Assembly: GCF_007858255.1 (NCBI RefSeq)
Contig: NZ_VFEU01000004.1
Span: forward strand, 186,001-250,000
Reading direction: 5' to 3'
DNA from: Pseudomonas rhodesiae
GTDB lineage: Bacteria > Pseudomonadota > Gammaproteobacteria > Pseudomonadales > Pseudomonadaceae
Length of the DNA stretch: 64,000 nucleotides
Shown piece by piece: positions 43,258 to 53,821 of this stretch. Position 1 is the stretch's first letter. Every line of letters begins with the position of its first letter. The translations under genes were made by a program, and so were the position numbers. The notes below the pieces were generated by a model, which ran no database searches, was not told the origin of the DNA, and saw nothing but the letters and a program-made list of their open reading frames with translations.

Positions 43258-43833
43258 TCAGCTTCCTTCCCACAACGCGCCATCGGCGGCGACACGCAGG
43301 CTGAACAACCCACCGTGGCCGACTTCGACATTCAATAAGTGCTCACGAGGCAACCCCCTCGCGCGGGCCAGCAACAGACGCATCACCCCGCCATGACTTA
43401 TCAACAGGACGCGCTCACCGGCATACGCCTGATGCAGGCGTGCGACAGCACCTAGAACCCGCTGGGAAAAATCCTCAACCGGCTCGCCCTCGGGCGGCGT
43501 GAAGCGGTAGGGATCGGCCCAGAAGCGTCCCAACCCCTCGGCATCGGTTTGCATCAGCGCCGCTGCGCTCTGCCCTTCCCACGCACCGAAGTGCAATTCC
43601 TGCAAATCTTTTTCCAGACTCACCGGCACATTGAGCCGGGCCCCCAGCTCGTCGGCAAACCGCGCGCAGCGTTGCAGGGGCGAACTGATCAGCCGGTCCC
43701 ACGGGCCTTGTTGCGCCACGGCGGCGCGCATCTGCGCCCAACCGTTGGCGGTAAGCGCGTCGTCCAGGCTGCCGCGTAGACCGCCGCCCAGCTCGGTTTC
43801 ACCGTGGCGCAGCAGGTCCAGGTGCAAGGTCAT
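43258..43833 (-). CDS. cobC: CobC alpha-ribazole phosphatase (histidine phosphatase family)
   Basis: 191-aa phosphoglycerate-mutase-like enzyme. The catalytic RHGE is in [14 protein letters not shown]; a second conserved histidine is in LLISHGGVM. It removes phosphate from alpha-ribazole-5'-phosphate. ATG 43833 overlaps the cobT stop (ATGA). Longer in-frame extensions upstream overlap cobT and are not supported. Confidence 0.92.
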   Translation of the reverse strand: MTLHLDLLRHGETELGGGLRGSLDDALTANGWAQMRAAVAQQGPWDRLISSPLQRCARFADELGARLNVPVSLEKDLQELHFGAWEGQSAAALMQTDAEGLGRFWADPYRFTPPEGEPVEDFSQRVLGAVARLHQAYAGERVLLISHGGVMRLLLARARGLPREHLLNVEVGHGGLFSLRVAADGALWEGS

Positions 43834-44885
43834 GCCGGGCGATCTGCCACGGCGGCTTCGGCGAAGGTCGCCATCTGCCCGTGCAGCGCACAGGCCAAGC
43901 GCAGCAACGGCACCGCCAGCGCCGCGCCGCTGCCTTCGCCCAGGCGCAGGCCCATGTCCAGCAACGGTTGCGCGTCCAGGTGTTGCAGCACATGACGGTG
44001 GCCCGGCTCGGCGCCGCGATGGCCAAACAGCAGCCACGGGCGACTGGCCGGATTCAAACGCGTGGCCACCAATGCGGCGACGCTGCAGATAAACCCGTCC
44101 ACCAGCACCACGATGCCGGCCTGGGCGCAGGCGAGGTAGGCGCCCACCAACGCGGCGATTTCAAAGCCGCCCAGGTTGAACAGCGTCTGCAACACATCGC
44201 CGCGCTCGGCAGCATGCCGTGCCAATGCACGCTCAATCACCGCCACCTTGTGACTGACGCCCTGGGCATTCAAGCCGGTGCCAGGACCTGTGAGGTCGCT
44301 GACTCGGCAATCGAGCAAGGCACAAGCCAGCGCGCTCGCCGCCGTGGTGTTGCCGATGCCCATTTCGCCGCCGATGAACAGCTGCGTGCCATGTTCCAAT
44401 GCGCGCTGTGCGCTGTCACGTCCGGCCTGCAACGCCAACCGCCCCTGAGCGACGCTCATCGCCGGGCCGTCGACGAAATTGGCCGTACCCGCGCCGATAT
44501 TCAGGTGACGCACACCCGGCAGGTCCAGGGTCGGTGTCACCGTGCCCAGGTCGACCACTTCCAGACGCGCCTCCAATTGCCGGGCAAGCACGCTGATGGC
44601 GGCCCCGCCACTGACAAAGTTGTGCAGCATCTGCCCGGTCACCGCCTGGGGAAACGCCGACACCCCTTCAGCCACCACGCCGTGATCGCCGGCAAAGATC
44701 GCGATCCACAGCTGATCCACCGCAGGCTTGACCCGCCCCTGCAAGCCGGCCAGTTGCACCGCCAACGCTTCCAGCTGGCCGAGGGAGCCGGCGGGTTTGG
44801 TCAATTGCTGCTGGCGTGCCAAGGCGTTTTCGTACGCCTCGGTGTCGACAGGCTTACAGGGGTTGAGCCACCAGGTGTCAGTCAT
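43830..44885 (-). CDS. cobT: CobT nicotinate-nucleotide-dimethylbenzimidazole phosphoribosyltransferase
   Basis: 351-aa CobT. It shows [34 protein letters not shown] and the [15 protein letters not shown] motif; the catalytic Glu is near the end ([11 protein letters not shown]). It makes alpha-ribazole-5'-phosphate from DMB, which BluB in this same operon supplies. The start ATG 44885 overlaps the cobU stop (ATGA). Confidence 0.96.
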   Translation of the reverse strand: MTDTWWLNPCKPVDTEAYENALARQQQLTKPAGSLGQLEALAVQLAGLQGRVKPAVDQLWIAIFAGDHGVVAEGVSAFPQAVTGQMLHNFVSGGAAISVLARQLEARLEVVDLGTVTPTLDLPGVRHLNIGAGTANFVDGPAMSVAQGRLALQAGRDSAQRALEHGTQLFIGGEMGIGNTTAASALACALLDCRVSDLTGPGTGLNAQGVSHKVAVIERALARHAAERGDVLQTLFNLGGFEIAALVGAYLACAQAGIVVLVDGFICSVAALVATRLNPASRPWLLFGHRGAEPGHRHVLQHLDAQPLLDMGLRLGEGSGAALAVPLLRLACALHGQMATFAEAAVADRPA

Positions 44886-45403
44886 AACGCAGTACCTTTC
44901 AATGTCAGGGGCAGTCCGGCGACCGTCAGCACCACGCGCTGACACCGCTCGGCCAAGGCTTGATGCAGCCAACCGGCTTCATCCACGTAGCGGCGAGTCA
45001 ATTCGCCCAGCGGCACGACACCCAGACCGGTCTCGTTGCTGACAAAAATAATCTCCCCCGGCAGCGTGGCCAGGGTCTCCAGCAACTGGTCGCGCTCCAG
45101 CGCCAGGCGCTGCGGATCTTCGAGCATCAGCAGGTTGGTCAGCCACAGGGTCAGGCAATCCACCAGCAGGCAGCGGTCGGCCGCGGCGTGTTCACGCAGC
45201 ACCCGCGCCAGCTCGATCGGTTCTTCGATCAAGCCCCAGTGCGCCGGTCGACGCTGGCGATGCAAGGCCACCCGTGCGTTCATCTCGCCGTCCTGGGGTT
45301 GGCTGGTGGCGACATAAATGACCGGCAACGTCGTGTCCACCGCGAGTGTTTCCGCCAGGCGACTCTTGCCGGAGCGGGCGCCGCCGAGGATCAGTTGGTG
45401 CAT
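44882..45403 (-). CDS. cobU: CobU/CobP adenosylcobinamide kinase / guanylyltransferase
   Basis: 173-aa bifunctional enzyme. Walker A GGARSGKS is at residues 7-14; [14 protein letters not shown] and [12 protein letters not shown] are typical. It phosphorylates adenosylcobinamide and then transfers GMP to it. ATG 45403 follows GGAG; it overlaps the 3' end of cobQ by 13 bp. Confidence 0.95.
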   Translation of the reverse strand: MHQLILGGARSGKSRLAETLAVDTTLPVIYVATSQPQDGEMNARVALHRQRRPAHWGLIEEPIELARVLREHAAADRCLLVDCLTLWLTNLLMLEDPQRLALERDQLLETLATLPGEIIFVSNETGLGVVPLGELTRRYVDEAGWLHQALAERCQRVVLTVAGLPLTLKGTAL

Positions 45404-46857
45404 GGGACCACTCCACACAGGCTGCGCAATAAATCGGTATCCAAATGCTGCTCCACCAGATCCGCCAAACGCTCGATATCGCGCTCGCGCAGGGCGTGAT
45501 AGTCCACCTCCTGCACATCCGCCAGCCCCGCCCAGCGCAACAGCGCGCTACATGCGGCCGGCGTTTCGAACAGGCCGTGCAGGTAGGTGCCGAGGATCTG
45601 CCCGTCGGCACTGCGCGCGCCGTCATGGCGGCCGTCGTCCAGGCGCACGGCTGGGCTCGCCAGAGCCTGGCCGGACGTTACCCCCGCGTGAATTTCATAA
45701 CCGCTGACCTCGACGTCTTCCAGCAGCAAACGGCCGCGCACATTGCGCAATTGCTTCTCTTCCTCCAGGGTCGTGCTGAAGGCCAGCAGCCCCAGGCCAT
45801 CGCTGGAACCGGAAGGCCCTTCCAGACCCAGGGGGTCGTGCACCTGCTCGCCGAGCATCTGCAGGCCGCCGCAAATACCCAGCACCTTGCCGCCGTAGCG
45901 CAAGTGCCGCGCCACGGCACTGTCCCAGCCATTGGCGCGCAGGTAGGCGAGGTCGCTGCGCACGCTTTTAGAGCCCGGCAGGATAATCAGGTCGGCGGCC
46001 GGGATCGCTTGGCCCGGGCCGATAAATTGCAAGTCCACCTGGGGGTGCAGGCGCAGCGGGTCGAAATCCGTATGGTTGCTGATGCGCGGCAGCACCGGCA
46101 CCACCACCTTGAGGACCTGGGCGGCTTTGTCGATCTGGCGCCGGTCGATGCCGTCCTCGGCCTCCAGATGCAAATCCATCACATAAGGCAGAACCCCCAC
46201 CACCCGCTTGCCTGTGCGTGCCTCCAGCCAATCCAGGCCTGGCTGCAACAGCGCAATATCGCCGCGAAAGCGGTTGATGATGAAGCCCTTGACCCGCGCC
46301 TGCTCGCTGGGCGAGAGCAATTCCAGAGTGCCCACCAAGTGAGCGAACACACCGCCGCGATTGATATCGGCGATCAGCAGCACTGGGCAGTCCACCGCTT
46401 CAGCAAAGCCCATGTTGGCGATGTCGTTGGCGCGCAGGTTGATCTCCGCCGGGGATCCCGCCCCTTCGACCATGACCACTGGGTAGGCCGCGCTCAGTCG
46501 CGCATGGGAGGCCAGCACGGCCTGCATGGCGATGGCTTTGTAATCGTGATAGGCCACGGCGTTCATGCTGGTCAAGGCGCGGCCATGGATGATCACCTGG
46601 GAGCCGGTGTCACTGTTGGGTTTGAGCAGCACCGGGTTCATGTCGGTGTGGGGCGCCAGCCGCGCCGCTTGGGCCTGTACGGCCTGGGCGCGGCCGATCT
46701 CGCCGCCTTCGGCAGTCACGGCGCTGTTGAGCGCCATGTTCTGCGGTTTGAACGGTGCAACGGCAACGCCCTGACGAATCAGCCAACGGCACAGCGCGGT
46801 TACCAGAGTACTTTTGCCGGCGTCGGAGGTGGTGCCTTGCACCATCAGCGTACTCAT
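45391..46857 (-). CDS. cobQ: CobQ cobyric acid synthase
   Basis: 488-aa glutamine-dependent amidotransferase. The N-terminal synthetase P-loop is [11 protein letters not shown]; the C-terminal glutaminase domain has nucleophile Cys in [11 protein letters not shown] and the conserved His in [10 protein letters not shown]. It amidates four side chains of adenosylcobyrinic a,c-diamide. It overlaps cobD by four bases and cobU by 13. Confidence 0.97.
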   Translation of the reverse strand: MSTLMVQGTTSDAGKSTLVTALCRWLIRQGVAVAPFKPQNMALNSAVTAEGGEIGRAQAVQAQAARLAPHTDMNPVLLKPNSDTGSQVIIHGRALTSMNAVAYHDYKAIAMQAVLASHARLSAAYPVVMVEGAGSPAEINLRANDIANMGFAEAVDCPVLLIADINRGGVFAHLVGTLELLSPSEQARVKGFIINRFRGDIALLQPGLDWLEARTGKRVVGVLPYVMDLHLEAEDGIDRRQIDKAAQVLKVVVPVLPRISNHTDFDPLRLHPQVDLQFIGPGQAIPAADLIILPGSKSVRSDLAYLRANGWDSAVARHLRYGGKVLGICGGLQMLGEQVHDPLGLEGPSGSSDGLGLLAFSTTLEEEKQLRNVRGRLLLEDVEVSGYEIHAGVTSGQALASPAVRLDDGRHDGARSADGQILGTYLHGLFETPAACSALLRWAGLADVQEVDYHALRERDIERLADLVEQHLDTDLLRSLCGVVPCTN

Positions 46858-47843
46858 GTGGCGTCCTTATAGGCGACCAGGGCTTCGTCGAGGCGCAGCC
46901 AATCGGCCTCGGTGTCCGGCAGGCCGAAGCGCAGGCTGCTGTTGTGAACGAACAAGCGCAGCAGGATGCCGCGCTGGGCCATGAACTCATGCATGCGCTC
47001 GGCATGCGGCGTGATCAGCCATTGGAACAGCGCGCAGCCGCCTTGCGGCTGGAACCCCCGCTGTTCAAGCAACGCATACAAACGCGCGCCGGCCTCCAGG
47101 CAACGCGCACGCTGGCGTGCCTGCCCTTCGGCATCGCGCAGGCAGACTTGGCCCAACACCCGCGTCGGCCCGCTGACTGCCCATGGCCCGACCTGATCGG
47201 CGAGCAGCTTGAGCAACTTACGGTCGGCCAGGACAAAACCCAAGCGCACTCCAGCCAGACCGAAAAACTTGCCGAACGAACGCAATACGATCAAGCCGAC
47301 GAGATGGGCCTGACCCGCCAGGCTCAAATGCGGCGTGACATCCATAAAGGCTTCGTCCACCACCAGCCAGCCGCCCCGCTGGGCCAGGCGCGCGTGCCAG
47401 TCCAGCAAGCGTTGGGGGCTCAAGCTCAGGCCGGTGGGGTTGTTGGGGTTGACCACCACCAGCACGTCGAGGCCGTCGAGGAAAAAGTCCACTTCCTGCT
47501 CCTGGACCTCGCGCACCACATAACCGGCGCGGCGCCAGGCTTCGGCATGTTCGGCGTAGCACGGCGACACCACGCCGACCTTGCCGGCGCGGCGCAGGCG
47601 CGGCAGCAACTGGATCGCCGCCTGGGAGCCAGGCACCGGCAACAGGTGGGGCGCGCCGTAATACTCGCTGGCGGCCTGCTCCAGGCCGTCGTCGGTTTCC
47701 GGCAGGCGTGCCCAGGCTCGCAGCGGGATTTCGGGGATCGGCCAAGGCCAGGGCGCGAGGCCGCTGGACAGGTCCAGCCAATTGGCTTCGGCGATCCCGT
47801 ATTGAATGGATGCCTTACGCAGTCGCCCGCCATGTTCAAGCAT
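46854..47843 (-). CDS. cobD: CobD/CobC threonine-phosphate decarboxylase-type aminotransferase
   Basis: 329-aa PLP enzyme of the class I/II aminotransferase fold. The PLP lysine is in [30 protein letters not shown] is conserved. It supplies (R)-1-amino-2-propanol O-phosphate for the B12 nucleotide loop (CobD in Salmonella, CobC in P. denitrificans). ATG 47843 overlaps the cbiB end by eight bases; a GTG 18 bases upstream is possible. Confidence 0.91.
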   Translation of the reverse strand: MLEHGGRLRKASIQYGIAEANWLDLSSGLAPWPWPIPEIPLRAWARLPETDDGLEQAASEYYGAPHLLPVPGSQAAIQLLPRLRRAGKVGVVSPCYAEHAEAWRRAGYVVREVQEQEVDFFLDGLDVLVVVNPNNPTGLSLSPQRLLDWHARLAQRGGWLVVDEAFMDVTPHLSLAGQAHLVGLIVLRSFGKFFGLAGVRLGFVLADRKLLKLLADQVGPWAVSGPTRVLGQVCLRDAEGQARQRARCLEAGARLYALLEQRGFQPQGGCALFQWLITPHAERMHEFMAQRGILLRLFVHNSSLRFGLPDTEADWLRLDEALVAYKDAT

Positions 47844-48744
47844 AGAATTGCGCCCCCGCACATAGGATCAGCAGCCACAACCATACGCCGCCCTGCACCA
47901 GTTGCCAGCCCCGCTCGATGGCGTCCGCATCCGCCGCCGGGCCTTCGCCCAGTGGCGGACGTTGGTGCAGTTCACCGTGATAGATCGCTGCACCGCCCAA
48001 CTCGACGCCCAAGGCGCCGGCACCGGACGCCATGACCGGGCCGGCGTTGGGGCTGTCCCAAGTCGGGCCCTGGGTGCGCCAGCATTTGAGGGCCAGGCCG
48101 GTTTTGCCGAGTACGGCGTAGGTCAACGCCACCAGACGCGCGGGAATGTAGTTGAGTACATCGTCGATTTTTGCCGCCGCCCAGCCGAACCGTTCGAAGC
48201 GTTCGTTGCGATAGCCCCACATGGCGTCCAGCGTATTGCTCAGGCGGTACAGCACCACACCGGGCACACCGGCGATCACAAACCAGAACAGCGCGGCAAA
48301 CACCGCGTCGCTGCCGTTTTCCAGGACCGACTCGGTGGCGGCGCGGGCAACTTCGGTGCGGTCCAGTTCGCTGGTCTGGCGGCTTACCAGATAACTCACG
48401 CGTTTGCGCGCCTCATCAAGATCATCCCCGCGCAATGCCTGGGCCACCGGCAACACATGCTCGCCGAGGCTGCGCATACCGAGGGCGCAGTACAGCGCGA
48501 GAATCTCCAGCACCCAACCGATATAGGGCGCCCACGATAAAGCGGTGGCCAGCAGCGTCAGCGGCACCACCGCGATAAACCAGGCGGTGACGCCATGGCT
48601 GCGCCAGCCGCGCCCGCCACTGTTGAAACGCTGCTCGATGCGCCCGGCGAAATTGCCGAACGCCACCAGCGGATGCCAACGCTTGGGCTCGCCCAGCAGC
48701 GCATCCAGCGCCACGGCGGCGACACACAGCAAGGCCACACTCAT
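47836..48744 (-). CDS. cbiB: CbiB/CobD adenosylcobinamide-phosphate synthase
   Basis: 302-aa membrane protein. The family start [18 protein letters not shown] and the segment [23 protein letters not shown] are diagnostic. It attaches aminopropanol (phosphate) to cobyric acid. ATG 48744 follows GGAG; the gene overlaps bluB by four bases (ATGA). Confidence 0.95.
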   Translation of the reverse strand: MSVALLCVAAVALDALLGEPKRWHPLVAFGNFAGRIEQRFNSGGRGWRSHGVTAWFIAVVPLTLLATALSWAPYIGWVLEILALYCALGMRSLGEHVLPVAQALRGDDLDEARKRVSYLVSRQTSELDRTEVARAATESVLENGSDAVFAALFWFVIAGVPGVVLYRLSNTLDAMWGYRNERFERFGWAAAKIDDVLNYIPARLVALTYAVLGKTGLALKCWRTQGPTWDSPNAGPVMASGAGALGVELGGAAIYHGELHQRPPLGEGPAADADAIERGWQLVQGGVWLWLLILCAGAQFYA

Positions 48745-49391
48745 CGACTCACTCCCCACACATTTTCATACAGCATGTCACTCAGCGGCCGAGGTTCGGC
48801 CCAGCCTTCGAGTTGCAACATCGGTGCCGGGTAAAACTCGGCCACCGGGCCCAGGCATAACACCGCCAGCGGCTTGGCACCGGCAGGCAACCCCAACAGG
48901 TCGGCCAGGGCCTGGGGTTCGAACAACGAGACCCAGCCCATGCCCAGCCCTTCGACGCGGGCCGCCAGCCACAGGTTCTGGATCGCACAGGACAGCGACG
49001 CCATATCCATCTCCGGCAACGTACGGCGCCCGAAAATATGCCGCTCGCGATCATCCATCAGCGCCGCCACCAGGACTTCGGCGCAGTCGTGGATACCTTC
49101 GACCTTAAGCTTCATAAACTCGTCAGAGCGCTCGCCCAGCGCCTCGGCGGTGCGCACGCGTTCCTCTTCCACCAGTTGTTGAATCTGCCCACGCAATACG
49201 CGGTCGCTGATGCGGATAAAGCGCCACGGCTGCATCAGGCCGACGCTCGGCGCCTGATGCGCAGCCTGGAGCAGGCGCTGCAACACCTCGCAAGCGACGC
49301 TGCCGCCGCTGAAGTGGCGCATATCGCGGCGTTCGGCGATGGCGCGGTAGACGGCGTCGCGGTCGGCCTGGGGGAAAGCGTTGTCGGTCAT
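48741..49391 (-). CDS. bluB: BluB 5,6-dimethylbenzimidazole synthase
   Basis: 216-aa nitroreductase-like flavoenzyme. The N-terminal [15 protein letters not shown] and [16 protein letters not shown] segments and [13 protein letters not shown] are typical of BluB. It cleaves FMNH2 with oxygen to make DMB, the lower ligand base, so the organism can make B12 aerobically. Its ATG at 49391 overlaps the cobB stop and abuts a REP element; only GGG is visible as a ribosome site, so translation is probably coupled to cobB. Confidence 0.94.
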   Translation of the reverse strand: MTDNAFPQADRDAVYRAIAERRDMRHFSGGSVACEVLQRLLQAAHQAPSVGLMQPWRFIRISDRVLRGQIQQLVEEERVRTAEALGERSDEFMKLKVEGIHDCAEVLVAALMDDRERHIFGRRTLPEMDMASLSCAIQNLWLAARVEGLGMGWVSLFEPQALADLLGLPAGAKPLAVLCLGPVAEFYPAPMLQLEGWAEPRPLSDMLYENVWGVSR

Positions 49392-50737
49392 GGCCCTATC
49401 GGGGGCAAGCCCCCTCCCACAGTGGAGGGGGTTTCAGCTCGGTCCGGGGCAAACAAGGCGGCGACCGCCGGCGGATTCGATGGGAAATAGAAGTGTACGT
49501 AAGAGGCAGTCATCCGCCCCTGTCGGAAGACTGCCTCGGCACCGCGCCCACCGTTAGGGCTTTGGCCACGGGCAATCGGCTGCCACTCGGTACTGGTCAG
49601 GGAATGATGGTAGGTATGGCCGCGCAGCACGCCTTCGGGCAATTCGACGCTTTGCAGGGCCAGGGCGGCGAGTTTCTTCTGCATCACCGCATCGCCCTGC
49701 AACAGGCCCACCAGTTCGGCACGGTTGCCGTCGACATCGGTGAGCGAGTCCAGCAGGTAGAGCATGCCGCCGCACTCGGCGAGCAACGGTTTGCCGGCCG
49801 CGTGATGGGCGCGGATGGCGGCCAGCATCGTAGTGTTTTGCGCCAGGGCCTGGTGATGCAGCTCCGGATAGCCGCCGGGCAGGTAGAGGCTGTCGGCGTC
49901 GGGCAGTTCGCGGTCGTGGATCGGTGAGAAGAAGTGCAACTCGGCGCCCATAGCCCGTAGGAGGTCGAGGCTGGCGCCGTAGGTAAACGCGAAGGCTTCG
50001 TCGCGGGCCACCGCGATGCGCACACCGGCCAGCAGCGGTTCGGCTTCGACGATCGTCGGCGCGGCGAACGTGACCGGCGGCGGCACCGCCACTTCGCAAC
50101 TGCTGCCCAAGGCTTGGGCGGCGGCGTCCAGGCGCAGGTCCAGGTCATTCAGCTCACTGGCCTGCACCAGGCCCAGGTGGCGGCTGGGCAACTCGATCCC
50201 GGTTTCGCGGGACAGCGCGCCATACCAGCGCAGGCCCTCGGTGAGGCTGCCTTCGAGCAGTTGCGCATGACGCAGCGTACCGACACGGTTGGCCAGCACC
50301 CCGGCGAACGGCAGGTCCGGCTGGTAACGCGCCAGGCCCAAGGCCAGGGCACCGAAGGTTTGGGCCATGGCGGTGCCGTCGATCACGCCCAGCACCGGCA
50401 CGCCGAAATGCCGGGCCAAGTCGGCGCTGGAAGGCGTGCCGTCAAACAGGCCCATTACGCCTTCGATCAGAATCAGATCGGCCTCGCCGGCGGCTTCCCA
50501 CAGCAGACGGCGACTTTCCTGCTCGCCCACCATCCACATGTCCAGTTGATACACCGGCGCACCGCTGGCGCGCTCGTGGATCATCGGGTCCAGAAAGTCC
50601 GGGCCGCATTTGAACACCCGCACCTTGCGTCCCAGGTTGCGATGCAAGCGGGCCAGCGCGGCAGTGACGGTGGTTTTGCCCTGGCCGGACGCCGGTGCGG
50701 CGATCAGGACGGCCGGGCAATGACGAGGCTGATTCAA
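49388..50737 (-). CDS. cobB: CobB cobyrinic acid a,c-diamide synthase with REP-encoded C-terminus
   Basis: 449-aa amidotransferase. The P-loop is APASGQGKTTV near the N-terminus, and the glutaminase Cys is in LLAECGGMLYLLDS. It amidates the a and c side chains of (hydrogeno)byrinate. The start is a TTG that overlaps the cobO stop (TTGA), matching the homologous N-terminus LNQPRHCPAVLIAAPASG. The last residues [11 protein letters not shown] are encoded by the REP element at 49398-49420, after the usual end near FYFPSNPPAVAALF. The extension seems added by the repeat. Confidence 0.92.
   Translation of the reverse strand: MNQPRHCPAVLIAAPASGQGKTTVTAALARLHRNLGRKVRVFKCGPDFLDPMIHERASGAPVYQLDMWMVGEQESRRLLWEAAGEADLILIEGVMGLFDGTPSSADLARHFGVPVLGVIDGTAMAQTFGALALGLARYQPDLPFAGVLANRVGTLRHAQLLEGSLTEGLRWYGALSRETGIELPSRHLGLVQASELNDLDLRLDAAAQALGSSCEVAVPPPVTFAAPTIVEAEPLLAGVRIAVARDEAFAFTYGASLDLLRAMGAELHFFSPIHDRELPDADSLYLPGGYPELHHQALAQNTTMLAAIRAHHAAGKPLLAECGGMLYLLDSLTDVDGNRAELVGLLQGDAVMQKKLAALALQSVELPEGVLRGHTYHHSLTSTEWQPIARGQSPNGGRGAEAVFRQGRMTASYVHFYFPSNPPAVAALFAPDRAETPSTVGGGLPPIGP
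49398..49431. repeat. REP element inside the 3' end of cobB
   Basis: ATCGGGGGCAAGC...CCCTCCCAC is the same family as at 16.7 and 21.1 kb. An imperfect inverted half (AGTGGAGGGGG) follows. It lies wholly within the cobB frame and ends seven bases before the bluB start codon. Confidence 0.85.
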
Positions 50738-51345
50738 AGTTCGACGCCTTTCTGTGCCTTGATACCGGCCTGGAAAGCGTGCTTGAGCATGCCCATTTCG
50801 GTGACGGTGTCGCCCATCTCGATCATTTCGGGCTTGGCGCCACGGCCGGTGACCACCACATGCTGCATCGGTGGGCGGGCTTGCAGGTCGCTGAGCACTT
50901 GGTCCAGATCGAGGTAGCCGTGCTTGAGGGCGATATTCAGTTCGTCCAGCACCACCAGGCCGATAGTCGGGTCTTGCAGCATCGCGCGGGACACAGCCCA
51001 GGCGGCTTCGGCGGCGGCGATGTCGCGTTGGCGGTCCTGGGTTTCCCAGGTGAAGCCTTCGCCCATGACATGAAAGCGCACTTGTTCGGGGAAGCGCCGG
51101 AAGAACAGCTCTTCGCCGGTGCTGTGGCGACCCTTGATGAACTGCACCACACCGCACTGCATCCCGTGGCCCATGGCCCGGGCCAGCATGCCGAAGGCCG
51201 AGCTGCTCTTGCCTTTGCCGTTGCCGGTCAGCACCAGCAGCAAACCGCACTGATTGGGGGAATTGGCGATGCGCTCGTCGATCACGGCTTTTTTGCGCAG
51301 CATGCGCGCCAGGTGGCGTTCGTCGCGGTCGGGGGAATCGGTCAT
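50734..51345 (-). CDS. cobO: CobO/CobA corrinoid adenosyltransferase
   Basis: 203-aa BtuR/CobO protein. Walker A-like GNGKGKSSSAFG, LVVLDELNIALKHGY and VVVTGRGAKPEMIEM are typical. It transfers the adenosyl group from ATP to Co(I) corrinoids. ATG 51345 follows GGAGAG. First gene of the cob operon behind the riboswitch; overlaps cobB by four bases. Confidence 0.96.
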   Translation of the reverse strand: MTDSPDRDERHLARMLRKKAVIDERIANSPNQCGLLLVLTGNGKGKSSSAFGMLARAMGHGMQCGVVQFIKGRHSTGEELFFRRFPEQVRFHVMGEGFTWETQDRQRDIAAAEAAWAVSRAMLQDPTIGLVVLDELNIALKHGYLDLDQVLSDLQARPPMQHVVVTGRGAKPEMIEMGDTVTEMGMLKHAFQAGIKAQKGVEL

Positions 51346-51435
51346 GGCAGCTCTCCGTTGGGGCTGGACAAAAACGGCGGGCAGGGAAAAACACAATCAG
51401 ACAGCCAAGCATCGCCCACCGTGATGCTGTTGAAT

Positions 51436-51668
51436 GATCCAGGCCGGTCTCCGGGCTCATAAGTGGACCGCTCCCGGCGGACCAGGAACAGACCGACGCT
51501 GCGCCTTCCCGTATCGCTGGGATACAGTGGCCAAAGGCAGCGTCTTGACTCATTTACCGTTGCGGGGGCAGCGCCGGGATCGCGGCCACACTGTGTACAA
51601 GTGCGCTCACTCACCGGCTTCCCTGTTTCACTCCGTCGACCCGTGGGTCACAGAGCACCTGAAACAAG
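51436..51668 (-). ncRNA. cobalamin (AdoCbl) riboswitch
   Basis: On the minus strand the leader before cobO shows the conserved aptamer parts in order: AGGTGCTC near the 5' end, AACAGGGAAGCCGGTG, GCTGCCCCCGCAACGGTAA, the B12-box GCCACTG, GGGAAGGCG and the closing GAGCCCGGAGACCGGCC. The spacing matches the Cobalamin riboswitch class. It would reduce cob operon expression when B12 is abundant. The expression platform lies between 51436 and the cobO ribosome site at 51351. Confidence 0.95.
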
Positions 51669-51776
51669 CCGCGAAGGTTAGTGGGTTGGGGGTGGAGCGT
51701 CAATTAAAGCCGGCCTTGTTCTTGAACCATCGCACCCGCGCCCTCCTCTATCCCTACAGGTATCAAGGAGAACACC

Positions 51777-53090
51777 ATGCATAAAACCAGACTCGCCTTA
51801 CTGATCATGCTCGCCGGCAGCCTCGCCGCCTGCGGTGAAAGCTCCACGTTGCAGATCAGCGACGGCACGGGGCCATCGCCGCGCTTACCGCAACCGAACA
51901 AGACCCTGATCCCCACCGTCAACATCGCCCCGGCCATCGGCTGGCCCGACGGCGCCAAGCCCACGGCAGCACCAGGCTTGCAGGTGAGCGCTTTTGCCGA
52001 AGGCCTGGATCACCCGCGCTGGCTGTACGTTTTACCCAATGGCGACGTGCTGGTGGCGGAAACCAACGCGCCGCCCAAGCCGGATGACGCCAAAGGCATT
52101 CGTGGTTGGGTAATGGAAAAGGTCATGGACCGCGCCGGCGCCGGCGTACCCAGCCCGAACCGCATCACCCTGTTGCGCGATGCCGACCACGACGGTGTGG
52201 CGGAAACCCGCACGGTGTTCCTGGAAAATCTCAACTCGCCGTTCGGCATGACACTGGTGGGCAACGACCTCTATGTCGCCGATTCGGACAAACTGCTGCG
52301 CTTTGCCTATCAACCGGGTGCCACTGCAATCAAGACCGCAGGCACCACGGTGGTCGAGCTGCCGGGCGGACCGCTGAACCACCACTGGACCAAAAACGTG
52401 ATCGCCAGCCCGGACGGCAGCAAGCTGTACGTGAGCGTCGGCTCCAACAGCAACGTCGGTGAAAATGGCCTGGAGGCCGAACAAGGCCGCGCTGCGATCT
52501 GGGAAGTGGACCGCGCCAGCGGCCAGCACCGCATCTTCGCCTCAGGCTTGCGCAACCCCAACGGTATGGCCTGGGAACCCCAGAGCGGCAAACTGTGGAC
52601 CGCAGTGAACGAACGCGACGAGATCGGCAGCGATTTGGTGCCGGATTACATCACGTCGGTCAAAGACGGCGCTTTCTACGGGTGGCCCTTTAGCTACTAC
52701 GGCCAGCACGTGGATGAACGCGTCACGCCACAGAGTCCGGACCTGGTGGCCAAAGCCATTGCCCCGGACTATGCAGTGGGGCCCCATACCGCTTCACTGG
52801 GCCTGACGTTTGCGCAAGGGAGCAAATTGCCAACCGCCTTCAGCAACGGCGCGTTTATCGGCCAGCACGGCTCGTGGAACCGCAAGCCACACAGTGGCTA
52901 CAAAGTGATCTTCGTACCGTTCGAGGGTGGCCAGCCGAAAGGGCAACCGGTGGATGTACTGACCGGATTCCTCGATCAAGATGAAAAAGCCATGGGCCGG
53001 CCGGTGGGCGTGGTGATTGATCAGCAAGGCGATTTGCTGGTGGCCGATGATGTGGGGAACAAGGTGTGGCGGGTGTCGGCCGCTAAATAA
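51777..53090 (+). CDS. sorbosone dehydrogenase-like (PQQ-type beta-propeller) lipoprotein
   Basis: 437-aa protein. The signal ends with lipobox LAAC, Cys19. The beta-propeller core has [54 protein letters not shown] and [18 protein letters not shown], the pattern of the L-sorbosone dehydrogenase/soluble glucose dehydrogenase family. Likely a periplasmic lipid-anchored sugar dehydrogenase; substrate not known. The ATG follows AAGGAGAAC. It starts about 110 bp past the riboswitch region, on the opposite strand to cobO. Confidence 0.85.
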   Translation: MHKTRLALLIMLAGSLAACGESSTLQISDGTGPSPRLPQPNKTLIPTVNIAPAIGWPDGAKPTAAPGLQVSAFAEGLDHPRWLYVLPNGDVLVAETNAPPKPDDAKGIRGWVMEKVMDRAGAGVPSPNRITLLRDADHDGVAETRTVFLENLNSPFGMTLVGNDLYVADSDKLLRFAYQPGATAIKTAGTTVVELPGGPLNHHWTKNVIASPDGSKLYVSVGSNSNVGENGLEAEQGRAAIWEVDRASGQHRIFASGLRNPNGMAWEPQSGKLWTAVNERDEIGSDLVPDYITSVKDGAFYGWPFSYYGQHVDERVTPQSPDLVAKAIAPDYAVGPHTASLGLTFAQGSKLPTAFSNGAFIGQHGSWNRKPHSGYKVIFVPFEGGQPKGQPVDVLTGFLDQDEKAMGRPVGVVIDQQGDLLVADDVGNKVWRVSAAK

Positions 53091-53104
53091 ACACCGCAAA
53101 AACC

Positions 53105-53133
53105 ATGTGGGAGGGAATTGCTCCCTCCCACAT
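53105..53133. repeat. short REP-like hairpin between convergent genes
   Basis: A perfect 12-bp stem ATGTGGGAGGGA/TCCCTCCCACAT with a 5-base loop. It is a reduced relative of the REP family at 16.7, 21.1 and 49.4 kb. It lies between the sorbosone dehydrogenase-like gene and a convergent NlpC/P60 gene and may stabilise or terminate both transcripts. Confidence 0.8.
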
Positions 53134-53137
53134 TGGA

Positions 53138-53677
53138 TTAAGGATTGCGCGCCAAATGCTCAGCCGGCAACACGCGCTTGGCGCTCAGGTAGGCATTCTG
53201 CCAATAGGCTTTGGACAAGGTGTCCAGCTTCACCGTACCGCCGGTTTGCGGTGCGTGTACAAAGCGGCCTTCACCCACGTAGATGCCGGCGTGACTGACT
53301 TGAGAGCCGCCGCCGGTGGCGAAGAACAACAGGTCGCCGGTCTGCAGGTTCTGCTCGCTCACATCTTGGGCACGCATCACGATCAGCTCACGGGTGGTGC
53401 GCGGCAACGAAATGCCGGCGGCATCGCGGAACACAAACCCGATCAGGCCACTGCAATCAAACCCAGAGTCCGGGGTGTTGCCGCCCCAGCGATAAGGCGT
53501 GCCGACCAGGCCGAGCGCGCGAAACAGCACGTCTTCGGCGGCAGGCGAGAAACTTTGCGTGGAATAGTTGAACACCGGCTTGGGCTTGACCGCGACGGGC
53601 GCGGGCTGTGGCCGGCTGGCGCAGGCGCTGATAAGCGCGGCGCAGAGGATAAGAATCAGGCGGGCCGAGGTCGACAT
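53138..53677 (-). CDS. NlpC/P60 family lipoprotein, cell-wall endopeptidase
   Basis: 179-aa lipoprotein, lipobox ISAC (Cys19). The NlpC/P60 domain has catalytic Cys75 in GFDCSGLIG, His129 in VSHAGIYVG and His141 in FVHAPQTGG. Such enzymes cleave peptide stems of peptidoglycan in the periplasm. It is 144 bp downstream of a paralogue on the same strand. Confidence 0.92.
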   Translation of the reverse strand: MSTSARLILILCAALISACASRPQPAPVAVKPKPVFNYSTQSFSPAAEDVLFRALGLVGTPYRWGGNTPDSGFDCSGLIGFVFRDAAGISLPRTTRELIVMRAQDVSEQNLQTGDLLFFATGGGSQVSHAGIYVGEGRFVHAPQTGGTVKLDTLSKAYWQNAYLSAKRVLPAEHLARNP

Positions 53678-53821
53678 GTGCAGAACAATCCTGGTCTGGA
53701 TGCGGCTTTCGCTGCCGAACGCTGAAAACCAGAACGCGCAAGCAAAGCTCGCGCGTACCGATTACAACAATGTCCAGGGATTCTAGCGCTTACACGTCAA
53801 ACTTCAAGTATCACTTTAACT

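Noticed and set aside
45445..46872. 475-codon plus-strand frame opposite cobQ
   Set aside because: cobQ is unequivocal; the antisense frame is a codon-bias artefact.
16705..53133. The GTGGGAGGGGGC repeats considered as a CRISPR or transposon end
   Set aside because: Copies are scattered singly or as inverted pairs with no regular spacers and no transposase nearby; they are REP/REPIN elements.
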